DNA from: Gemmatimonadales bacterium
GTDB taxonomy: Bacteria > Gemmatimonadota > Gemmatimonadetes > Longimicrobiales > Gaopeijiaceae
DNA: 50,439 bases
Direction of reading: 5' to 3'
Assembly (NCBI GenBank): GCA_020344755.1
Contig: CP070829.1
Location: 960,217 to 1,010,655, forward strand
The notes beneath the pieces were generated by a model. It had not been told where the DNA came from, did no database searches, and saw only the letters and a list, made by a program, of their open reading frames with translations. The translations under genes were made by a program, and so were the position numbers. Each line of letters begins with the position of its first letter. The stretch's first letter is position 1. Positions 9,018 through 16,531 of the stretch are shown here, one piece after another.

Positions 9018-10256
9018 ATGGACGAGAAGGATCTGATCTACGACTGGAACTCCCAGGACGAGAGTTTCGACTGGACCACCGTGGGCCCCGTCGAGTTGGA
9101 CGACGAGACCCTCCGGGACGGCCTGCAGAATCCGTCGGTGACGGATCCGCCCATCGCCGACAAGATCGAACTCCTCCACCTCATGTCGGGGTTGGGCATC
9201 CACACGGCGGACATCGGTCTTCCCGGTGCCGGGCCTCGGGCGGTGGCCGACGTCACGGCGCTGGCCCGCGAGATTGCGGACCACGGGCTGTCCATCGAGG
9301 CGAACTGTGCCGCCCGGACCGTTGTGGCGGACGTGAAGCCCATCGTGGAGATCTCCCAGGCGGTGGGAATCCCCATCGAGGCGTGCACCTTCATCGGGAG
9401 CTCCCCGATCCGTGTCTACGCAGAGGGGTGGACCCTCGACCGCATGCTTGCCACCGCGGAGAAGGCGGTGACCTTCGCGGTCCGCGAGGGGCTCCCGGTG
9501 ATGATGGTCACCGAGGACACCACCCGTGCCCACCCGGACACCCTCCGGGCCCTCTATGGGCACGCCATCGAATGGGGCGCCAAGCGGCTCTGCATTGCCG
9601 ATACCGTGGGTCACGCGACGCCGGAGGGGGTTCGGGCGCTGGTCCGGTTCGTCATCGAGGAGATCATCGAACCGTCCGGTGAGACGAACGTCACAGTGGA
9701 TTGGCACGGGCACCGGGACCGGGGACTCGGCCTCGCCAACACCCTCGCCGCCATCCAGGCGGGTGCGACGCGGGTGCATGGGACGGCCCTCGGTGTCGGG
9801 GAACGGGCTGGGAACACGGAGATGGAACTCATCCTGGTGAACCTGAAGCTCCTCGGGGTCTACGATGGAGACCTGACCCAGCTTCCCCGGTACTGCGAGT
9901 GCATGGCGCGAGCCTACGGAGTGCCCCTGACCAACGGCGCCCCGGTGGTGGGACACGACGCCTTCCGCACCGGGACGGGCGTCCACGCCGCGGCCATCAT
10001 CAAGGCCGAGGAGAAGGGGGACGCCTGGCTCGCCGACCGCATCTACTCCAGCGTGCCGGCTTCCATGGTGGGCCGCACCCAGCTGATCGAGATCGGACCC
10101 ATGGCCGGGCTGTCCAACGTGAAGTACTGGCTTCGGTCCCAGGGTCTCGACCCGGATGACGAGTTCCTCGCGAACCGGATCTTCGACGCCGCGAAGCGGG
10201 CGGATCACACACTGACGCAACGAGAACTCGCAGCCCTGGTGGCCGAGAGCCCGTGA
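9018..10256 (+). CDS. Isopropylmalate/homocitrate/citramalate synthase-like enzyme
   Basis: The ATG at 9018 gives 412 residues. The N-terminal TIM-barrel carries the HMGL/LeuA signature ELDDETLRDGLQNPSVTD, where the Arg-Asp pair binds the 2-oxo acid and metal. Later GHRDRGLGLANTLAAI provides the His metal ligand and GERAGNTEMEL is the second family signature. It condenses acetyl-CoA with a 2-oxo acid; which one is not decidable, and there is no obvious C-terminal LeuA regulatory domain. A TTG at 8976 follows AAGGAG closely and is an alternative start. The gene overlaps the next start (GTGA), so it is co-expressed with the response regulator. Confidence 0.82.
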   Translation: MDEKDLIYDWNSQDESFDWTTVGPVELDDETLRDGLQNPSVTDPPIADKIELLHLMSGLGIHTADIGLPGAGPRAVADVTALAREIADHGLSIEANCAARTVVADVKPIVEISQAVGIPIEACTFIGSSPIRVYAEGWTLDRMLATAEKAVTFAVREGLPVMMVTEDTTRAHPDTLRALYGHAIEWGAKRLCIADTVGHATPEGVRALVRFVIEEIIEPSGETNVTVDWHGHRDRGLGLANTLAAIQAGATRVHGTALGVGERAGNTEMELILVNLKLLGVYDGDLTQLPRYCECMARAYGVPLTNGAPVVGHDAFRTGTGVHAAAIIKAEEKGDAWLADRIYSSVPASMVGRTQLIEIGPMAGLSNVKYWLRSQGLDPDDEFLANRIFDAAKRADHTLTQRELAALVAESP

Positions 10257-11017
10257 AGGTCGCCATCCTGAGAACCGATATGGAACAGGCACCCCAGAAG
10301 AGCAGGACCCCCCGCATCCTCGTGGTGGAGGACGAGCCGGACATTGCGGCTCTCATCGCCTATCAGTTGACCCGGGAAGGCTTCCGCGTGGAAACGTCGG
10401 CTTCCGGGCCCGAAGCGCTGAAGGCGATCCACCGCGAGGTTCCGGACCTCCTGGTCCTGGACCGGATGCTGCCCGGGCTCTCCGGCGACGAGGTGCTGAA
10501 GGCGCTCAAGGAGGAACCGGCGACGCAGGGGGTGCCGGTCCTGGTGCTCACCGCGAAGCGAGAGCAGGAAGACCGGATCACGGGGCTGGAAATGGGCGCC
10601 GACGACTACCTCACCAAGCCGTTCTCTCCTCGGGAGCTGGTCCTGCGGTGCAGGGCGATCCTCCGTCGCAGCTCGGAGAGTTCCGGGGTATCCGGAGGGC
10701 GTATCCTCACCTCCGGACCCATCCGGATGGACGTGGGAGCGCACCAGGTCACCCTGGGAGGCGAGGAGCTGAACCTGACCCCCACCGAGTTCCGGCTTCT
10801 CCAGGCCCTCATGGAGCGCCGGGGCCGGACCCAGAGTCGCCGACAGCTCCTGGAGGAGGCGTGGGACGTGGAAGCGGACGTCTCGGACCGGATCCAGACA
10901 CGCACCGTGGACATGCACATCCGCCGCCTCCGCGCCAAGCTGGACGACGTAGGGGACTGGATCGAGACGGTGCGTGGATTCGGGTATCGGCTGAGGGTGC
11001 CTGGAGCGGAGGGCTGA
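10253..11017 (+). CDS. OmpR/PhoB-type response regulator, orphan
   Basis: The receiver domain (about residues 20-135) shows acidic DEP residues after ILVVE, a phosphoacceptor Asp in LLVLDRMLPG and the conserved Lys in YLTKPFSP. A winged-helix domain (about 150-250) contains LTPTEFRLLQALM, VDMHIRRLRAKL and the wing VRGFGYRL. This is the classic OmpR/PhoB architecture for a DNA-binding transcription factor. The GTG start overlaps the TGA of the synthase gene; an ATG at 10280 would remove nine poorly conserved residues and is an alternative. No histidine kinase gene adjoins, so its sensor and regulon are unknown. Confidence 0.88.
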   Translation: MKVAILRTDMEQAPQKSRTPRILVVEDEPDIAALIAYQLTREGFRVETSASGPEALKAIHREVPDLLVLDRMLPGLSGDEVLKALKEEPATQGVPVLVLTAKREQEDRITGLEMGADDYLTKPFSPRELVLRCRAILRRSSESSGVSGGRILTSGPIRMDVGAHQVTLGGEELNLTPTEFRLLQALMERRGRTQSRRQLLEEAWDVEADVSDRIQTRTVDMHIRRLRAKLDDVGDWIETVRGFGYRLRVPGAEG

Positions 11018-11088
11018 TCTCCCGCCTCGCCCCGGCCCGTTGGGCGGTCCCGTTGCCAATCCCGCAGGACTCCCCGTAGTCTGGCGGG

Positions 11089-12099
11089 ATGCGAACTCCC
11101 TCACCCACTTCCCATCCCGATCCGGGCTCCGACCCGGACCGCACCCGCCCGGGGGCGACTCCCGTGGACGCCTCCGTCGACCGGCCGCGCTCCGGGTCCA
11201 ACCTTCCGGCGTCCGGAGGACCGACGGAGCCCCTCGATCCCTTCCGGGTGGTGGAAGAGCGGGAGGTCGAGGAGGCCGTGGAGCTCCTCATCGAGGAGGT
11301 GGCCGGCCCCGAGACCCAGCCGCACGTCCTCGGACATCCTCACGAGCTACGAGGCAAGGCGGCCATCGTCACCGGCGGGTCGTCGGGGATCGGTCGGGCT
11401 ATCGCCCTCGACCTCGCTTCGGAGGGGGTACACCTGGCCTTCAACTTCCTGGACGACGGTGGACCCTCCCGGACCGAGGCCCAGAAGCTCGCCCGGGAGC
11501 TACGCCAACTTGAAGTGCGGGTGTTCTGCCAGGCGTGTGACGTCCGCAACTCCCGGGACGTCAACGGGTTCGTAGCCGACGCCATCGAGGAGCTCGGGGG
11601 GCTTCACATCCTGGTGAACAACGCCGGGATCGGTGCGGACCGGGCGCTCTGGCACATGACCGATCACGAGTGGGAGGCCGTGTTGCGGACCAACCTGGAC
11701 GGCGCGTTCCACTTCATCCGGGCCGCGGCTCCTCACCTGCGGGCCCAGGAGTACGGGAAGATCGTGAACATCGCTTCGGTCCACGGGCTCCGGAGCGAGT
11801 TCGGGCTGGCCAACTACTCCGCCTCCAAGTCGGGCCTGCTCGGCCTGACCCGCAGCGCGGCGGTGGAGCTGGGCCCCCGGAACATCAACGTGAACGCCGT
11901 GGCGCCGGGGTACATCCGGACCACGCGGCTCACCGACAGGGTCCCGGCCGAGATCCTGGACAACGCCCGGGAGCGGAGCGTCCTGGGTCGACTCGGGGAT
12001 CCGCAGGACGTGGCGGCCGTGGTCCTCTTCCTCTGTACGGAGGCCGCACGCCACATCACCGGGGCGGTGATCCCGGTGGATGGCGGCTACCTGCTCTGA
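11089..12099 (+). CDS. Short-chain dehydrogenase/reductase (FabG-like) with N-terminal extension
   Basis: The SDR core (residues about 84-336) has the NAD(P)-binding motif TGGSSGIG, the NNAG strand motif and the catalytic YSASK, and ends in VIPVDGGYLL, all typical of classical SDRs of the 3-oxoacyl-ACP reductase/glucose dehydrogenase type. The total length of 336 residues exceeds the usual 250 because of an 83-residue front part. This is first Pro/Asp-rich and then acidic and helical (EEREVEEAVELLIEEV). The ATG at 11089 is the only good start I see; a start nearer the core is not obvious. Substrate unknown. Confidence 0.82.
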   Translation: MRTPSPTSHPDPGSDPDRTRPGATPVDASVDRPRSGSNLPASGGPTEPLDPFRVVEEREVEEAVELLIEEVAGPETQPHVLGHPHELRGKAAIVTGGSSGIGRAIALDLASEGVHLAFNFLDDGGPSRTEAQKLARELRQLEVRVFCQACDVRNSRDVNGFVADAIEELGGLHILVNNAGIGADRALWHMTDHEWEAVLRTNLDGAFHFIRAAAPHLRAQEYGKIVNIASVHGLRSEFGLANYSASKSGLLGLTRSAAVELGPRNINVNAVAPGYIRTTRLTDRVPAEILDNARERSVLGRLGDPQDVAAVVLFLCTEAARHITGAVIPVDGGYLL

Positions 12100-12126
12100 G
12101 GAACCTTCGCGGGCCCGCCGTCCCGC

Positions 12127-13731
12127 CTAGCTCCCTACCCTCTGGATCCGTTCGAACGCCGCCGCGGCATTCAGGTGAGCGATGAGGGCCTGCAATTCGG
12201 CGAGCCGGGCGCTGGTCACCTGGTTCTGGGCGGCGACCAGCTCGAAGTTGGTCGCGGCCCCCACGTTGAACCTCACCTGCTCGGCGGCGGCGTTCAGCTC
12301 CGCGGCTTCCCGGCTCCGCTGGGCGGCCTGGTACTGGAGGAAGGTGTTGTCCACCGCGAGCCCTGAATTGGTGACCTGGGTGACGATGGCCAGTTCCTGC
12401 TCACGCAGGGCCAGCTCCTGCTGGCGGAGCTGGAGGCGTGCCCGCTCCAGGTTCGCCTCGTCGGCGGTGTTCCCGATGGGATAGCTGGCCTGGAGCTGGA
12501 GGCTCCAGGTAGGTGCCTCGAAGTCCGCGATGGAGTTCAGCCCGTCGAAATAGCCACCCTGCTGGACGAGGACCGGGTCGCCGCCCAGTCCCGAGCGGTC
12601 GAAGAGATCCCCTCCAACGCCCTGCAGCGCGTAGCTGGCGGTGAGGTTGAGATCGGGAAGGCGACCGTTCCGGGTGACCGCCAGGTTCACCTCGGAGATC
12701 CGCTGCTGCTGGCGCTGCTGGCGGATGTCCGTCCGCTGGTCCAGCGCCGTGGCCACGGCAGCCTGGATGTCCACCGAGGGGGGCGTCACGGAGGGTAGGT
12801 CCACCGGATTGATGGTCTCATAGAGGAGGGGGTCCGTCGCCCCACCCAGGATGAGCTGCTTGAAGGCGAATTCCCGATTCCGCCACTGCACCTCCGCGTT
12901 CAGGAGTGCTTGCTGGGCACTGGCCAACTGAGCCTGCGACTGGATCACCTGGTACTGGGTCCCCCGTCCGAGCTGCAGGCGGATGCGGTTCTGTTCCACC
13001 AGCTGCTCTGCCTCGGCCAGGGACCGCCGCTGGATCTCGATCTGTTCGATGGCCGCGCGAAGGGCCCAGTACGCCTCCTGAACCTGCCCGACGATGCCTT
13101 CCACCTGGGAAAGGACCTGTAGATCCGTGATCTGGGCCTGGATGGTCTGTGTCTGGACCGCGGCCCGCTGGTTGTCGGTCTTGAACCCCGCAAGCAGCGG
13201 CTGCGTGTAGCTCAGGTTCACTTGGGAGCTGAACGACGGATTGCGGGTGGCAAAGGAGTTGTCCGTCTGCGTCCGGGAGTTGTTGAAGTTCACCGAGAAT
13301 CGACCGCCGTACCACGGCATCGGCTTGGCGATGGACGTGTTGAACGTCTGGCGAACGGTGTTGGTCTGATTGCCACCATCCAGTTGGCTGGTGGAGAGGC
13401 TGGTGGCGTTGTTGTAGCCGTACGTGCCACTCACCGTCGTGGCGAAGGCCGCCTGCGCCACCCGGAGAGCGTAGTCCTGGATGACGGGTGAAAGCCGTGC
13501 GCTCTGGACGTTGAGGTTCACTTCGAGCGCCCGGGCGATGGCTTCTTCCAGGGACATTTCCACCGGCACGGCCCCCGCTTCCAGCGGGGGAAGGGCGTAG
13601 CCGAACACGTAGGTCTCCACCTGCACCTGCAGGGAGTCCCGCACCTGGACCGTATCCTGGGCGACGAGGCCACAAGGAAGCGACAAGACCAGCGCCGTGA
13701 CGAGGGCACCGGAGGCGGAAGAGCACTTCAT
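12127..13731 (-). CDS. TolC-family outer-membrane efflux protein
   Basis: The ATG at 13731 gives 534 residues with a signal peptide (MKC, hydrophobic stretch, ending near LVAQ). The mature protein has the two internal OEP repeats: long Gln/Ala/Glu-rich helices (QEAYWALRAAIEQIEIQRRSL; QRSREAAELNAAAEQVRFNVG) alternating with beta segments (SFSSQVNLSYTQPL; SWSLQLQASYPIGN). This is the fold of trimeric channel-tunnels that span the outer membrane and periplasm and link to RND, ABC or MFS pumps for export. No adaptor or pump gene adjoins it, so the partner is unknown. GGAG sits about 10 bases before the start. It is convergent with the SDR gene and divergent from dctQ. Confidence 0.85.
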   Translation of the reverse strand: MKCSSASGALVTALVLSLPCGLVAQDTVQVRDSLQVQVETYVFGYALPPLEAGAVPVEMSLEEAIARALEVNLNVQSARLSPVIQDYALRVAQAAFATTVSGTYGYNNATSLSTSQLDGGNQTNTVRQTFNTSIAKPMPWYGGRFSVNFNNSRTQTDNSFATRNPSFSSQVNLSYTQPLLAGFKTDNQRAAVQTQTIQAQITDLQVLSQVEGIVGQVQEAYWALRAAIEQIEIQRRSLAEAEQLVEQNRIRLQLGRGTQYQVIQSQAQLASAQQALLNAEVQWRNREFAFKQLILGGATDPLLYETINPVDLPSVTPPSVDIQAAVATALDQRTDIRQQRQQQRISEVNLAVTRNGRLPDLNLTASYALQGVGGDLFDRSGLGGDPVLVQQGGYFDGLNSIADFEAPTWSLQLQASYPIGNTADEANLERARLQLRQQELALREQELAIVTQVTNSGLAVDNTFLQYQAAQRSREAAELNAAAEQVRFNVGAATNFELVAAQNQVTSARLAELQALIAHLNAAAAFERIQRVGS

Positions 13732-13912
13732 GGGATGGGTCTCCAGGAATCCAAAGGCCAGGGGGGGTGGAACGCACACTACGTCTGACGTCCACACCCA
13801 TCAGATCGTTGAGATGTACCATCGTTAACCCCGGAGTGGGTGTAAGGGTCGAGCGTCCCTCCGCCGGGGAGGCCACATTGCGAAGGGTACCAGGGCGCCT
13901 CATTCTGGCGGC

Positions 13913-14521
13913 ATGCAGACCCTCCGTCTTCTCGCCGGCCTCATCGACCGCCTCAACGTGCGGCTCGGGGCTCTCCTCCGGTGGTTGGCCCTCCTCATGG
14001 TCCTCATGGGGGCGTACAACGCCGTAGCCCGGTACCTGACGCGCTACGCGGGGGTGTCTCTGAGCTCGAACGCATTGAACGAGGCCCAGTGGTACCTCTT
14101 CTCGCTGATCTTCCTTCTGGGGGCCGCCTACGGGCTGAAGGTGGACGCCCACGTCCGTGTGGACGTCCTCTATGGACGGCTGAGCCGACGGGCCCAGGGC
14201 TGGATCGACCTGCTGGGAGGTCTCCTCTTCCTGCTTCCGTTCGCGGCGGTGATGCTCTGGGTGTCCTTTCCCACGGTGCGGAACTCGTGGGTCATCGGGG
14301 AGGTCTCGCCCGATCCCGGAGGCCTACCCCGCTATCCCATCAAGGCGGTGATCCTGGTGTCGTTCGCGCTCCTGCTTCTGCAGGGGCTCGCACAGGTGGT
14401 GAGATCCGTGGACCGCATCCGGGGTGAGGAGATCGACGGAGGGCCCGACGGGGGCGCCACCACGGGGGGCGATCCCTTGGCCGAACCCGGGACGGAGCAC
14501 AGCGCGGGAGGCCACCTTTGA
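13913..14521 (+). CDS. dctQ: TRAP transporter small permease (DctQ-type)
   Basis: The 202-residue membrane protein has four hydrophobic helices (roughly residues 18-38, 55-75, 95-120 and 140-165). The DctQ features YNAVARYLTRY and LFSLIFLLGAAYGLKVDAHVRVDVLY are present, the latter matching the conserved R/HVRVD segment. With the large permease and a periplasmic binding protein it forms a sodium-driven tripartite (TRAP) uptake system for organic acids. The next gene, dctM, overlaps its stop by 4 bases. The C-terminal tail of about 35 residues is unusually long and acidic. The matching dctP gene lies 3 kb downstream on the other strand. Confidence 0.9.
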   Translation: MQTLRLLAGLIDRLNVRLGALLRWLALLMVLMGAYNAVARYLTRYAGVSLSSNALNEAQWYLFSLIFLLGAAYGLKVDAHVRVDVLYGRLSRRAQGWIDLLGGLLFLLPFAAVMLWVSFPTVRNSWVIGEVSPDPGGLPRYPIKAVILVSFALLLLQGLAQVVRSVDRIRGEEIDGGPDGGATTGGDPLAEPGTEHSAGGHL

Positions 14522-15825
14522 CGGGGGCGGTGTGGGGCCCCCTCATGTTCGTCGGGGCGCTGGCCTTCATCTTCACGGGCTACCCCGTGGCCTTCGCCCT
14601 GGCGGGGACGGCCCTCCTCTTCGCCGTCCTCGGAAGCCTGGCGGGTGCCTTCGACCTGATTCTCCTCACGGCGCTCCCGGAGCGGACCTTCGGGACCATG
14701 TCGAACTACACGCTCCTGGCCGTCCCCTTCTTCATCTACATGGGGACGGTCCTGGAGAAGTCTCGGCTGGCGGAGAACCTGCTGGAGACCATCGGACTGT
14801 TGTTCGGCGGCGTCCGCGGTGGACTGGCGCTGGGGGTGATCTTCGTGGGGGCGCTCCTGGCGGCCGCCACCGGGGTCGTGGGAGCCTCGGTGACCGCCAT
14901 GGGCCTGATCTCCCTCCCCGTGATGCTTCGGAACGACTACCGGCAGGAGGTGGCGCTGGGGACCATCTCGGCATCCGGAACCCTGGGTCAGATCATCCCA
15001 CCCAGCATCGTTCTGATCGTCCTGGGGGACCAACTCGGGGTGAGCGTAGGAGACCTCTTTCGGGCGGCCCTCGTCCCGGGGCTCGTCCTCACCGGGGGGT
15101 ACGCCCTCTACATCCTCCTCCTGGCGGTGGTGAAGCCAGGGTGGGTCCCGGCGTTGCCGAAGGAAGCTCGGGAGCGGGCGGCGGGGCAGCTTCTCGGGAA
15201 GGTGGTCTTCTCCATGCTTCCGCCGCTGATCCTCATCGTGGTGGTCCTGGGGAGCATCTTCGCCGGCGTGGCCACACCCACCGAAGCGGGGGCCCTGGGT
15301 GCCGTGGGGGCCATGGTGCTGGCCGCCCTGAATCGGACCCTCGGCATGGACGTGCTGAGGGAGGCGGCGGAAGACACCACCCGCCTCACCATCATGGTGA
15401 TCTTCCTCCTCATCGGCTCGACCGCCTTCTCCCTGGTCTTCCGAGGTCTGGACGGAGACATCTGGATCGCGGACCTGCTGACGGGGCTGCCGGGTGGGTG
15501 GCTCGGATTCCTGCTGGCCGTGAACCTGCTGGTCTTCGTCCTGGGCTTCTTCATCGACTTCTTCGAGATCGCCTTCATCATCGTCCCCCTCCTGGTGCTT
15601 CCCGCCCGCCAACTCGGTCTGGATCCGGTCTGGCTGGGAATCGTGCTCGCGGTGAACCTGCAGACCTCGTTCCTGACTCCGCCCTTCGGCTTCTCCCTCT
15701 TCTATCTCCGGGGGGTGACGCCGGCGAAGGTGCCCACCCTGGCGATCTACCGAGGCGCCATCCCCTTCATCGCCATTCAGCTGGTGGTGCTGGCCGGGCT
15801 CGTCTGGCTTGCCCGGCCTGCCTGA
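14518..15825 (+). CDS. dctM: TRAP transporter large permease (DctM-type)
   Basis: The 435-residue protein is almost wholly hydrophobic, with about 12 membrane helices. It shows DctM landmarks: FIYMGTVLEKSRLAENLL, the GASVTAMGLISLPVML region, GTLGQIIPPSIVLIVLGD (hairpin motif) and TPTEAGALGAVGAM, plus a late TPPFGFSLFYLRGV. It is the sodium-coupled transport subunit of the TRAP system. I take the TTG at 14518 as the start because GGGAGG lies a few bases before it and the start overlaps the dctQ stop; an ATG at 14545 is the alternative. The intergenic overlap indicates tight co-expression with dctQ. Confidence 0.92.
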   Translation: MTGAVWGPLMFVGALAFIFTGYPVAFALAGTALLFAVLGSLAGAFDLILLTALPERTFGTMSNYTLLAVPFFIYMGTVLEKSRLAENLLETIGLLFGGVRGGLALGVIFVGALLAAATGVVGASVTAMGLISLPVMLRNDYRQEVALGTISASGTLGQIIPPSIVLIVLGDQLGVSVGDLFRAALVPGLVLTGGYALYILLLAVVKPGWVPALPKEARERAAGQLLGKVVFSMLPPLILIVVVLGSIFAGVATPTEAGALGAVGAMVLAALNRTLGMDVLREAAEDTTRLTIMVIFLLIGSTAFSLVFRGLDGDIWIADLLTGLPGGWLGFLLAVNLLVFVLGFFIDFFEIAFIIVPLLVLPARQLGLDPVWLGIVLAVNLQTSFLTPPFGFSLFYLRGVTPAKVPTLAIYRGAIPFIAIQLVVLAGLVWLARPA

Positions 15826-15885
15826 CCGGTCGGCCGACTCGTCCCCTTTCCGGCTCGGCAAGGTCTCCCGGAGCCCCCCGCCACC

Positions 15886-16503
15886 ATGCCTTCACCCTGG
15901 ACCGATGGCCACGCATTCCTGCTGCAGGACCGGCACTTCGCCCCGCTGGTGAAGCGAGTGGGGCCACCGGATCTCCGTGCACCCCGCGGATCGGTCTTCG
16001 CGTCCCTCACCGCCGCAATCGTCTATCAGCAGTTGGCGGGGAAGGCAGCTCTGACCATCCACGGACGGGTCGTGGAGGCTCTGGGGGGCCGGGTCACGCC
16101 ACAGGCGGTCCTGGCCGCCGACCGGGAGACGCTCCGGGGAGCGGGTCTCTCCCGGAACAAGCTGGCCGCCATCCTGGATCTGGCGGAGAAGGCCACCGCC
16201 GGGACCGTGAAGCTCCGGGGACTCTCACGACTCCCCGATGATGCGGTGGTGGCACACCTGACCCGGGTACGGGGGATCGGACGCTGGACCTCCGAGATGT
16301 TCCTCATGTTCAACCTGCACCGTCCCGACGTCTGGCCCGTGGGGGACCTGGGCGTGCGGAGCGGGTGGGCCCGGATCCACGGTCTGGGGGAACCGCTGGA
16401 TGCGAAGGCGATGGAGGAGGTGGCGGACCATCTCCGCCCCTGGCGGTCCGCGGCGGCGTGGTACTGCTGGCGCGCCGTGGAGGTCTTGACCCCCCGGGGG
16501 TAG
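15886..16503 (+). CDS. DNA-3-methyladenine glycosylase, AlkA-like HhH-GPD protein
   Basis: The 205-residue enzyme fits the short AlkA/MAG1-like group. Near the start, VYQQLAGKAALTIHGRV is the family's helical signature. The helix-hairpin-helix element is LTRVRGIGRWTSEMFLMF at about 125-142, and the catalytic Asp is residue 154 in WPVGDLGVR. It excises alkylated purines in base-excision repair. There are no Fe-S cysteines. It lies 60 bp after dctM and is convergent with the MFS/spermidine-synthase-like gene, with 28 bp between them. It has no evident functional link with the TRAP genes around it. Confidence 0.87.
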   Translation: MPSPWTDGHAFLLQDRHFAPLVKRVGPPDLRAPRGSVFASLTAAIVYQQLAGKAALTIHGRVVEALGGRVTPQAVLAADRETLRGAGLSRNKLAAILDLAEKATAGTVKLRGLSRLPDDAVVAHLTRVRGIGRWTSEMFLMFNLHRPDVWPVGDLGVRSGWARIHGLGEPLDAKAMEEVADHLRPWRSAAAWYCWRAVEVLTPRG

Positions 16504-16531
16504 TCGGCCGAATGATTCGCGCCTCCGGCCC

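Noticed and set aside
8751..10292. 513-residue minus-strand frame opposite the synthase gene
   Set aside because: The plus-strand product has all LeuA-like motifs; the antisense product is low-complexity and His/Asp/Gly/Val-rich.
14332..15861. 509-residue minus-strand frame opposite dctM
   Set aside because: Extreme His/Asp/Glu/Gln bias from reading a hydrophobic gene backwards; dctM on the plus strand is unmistakable.
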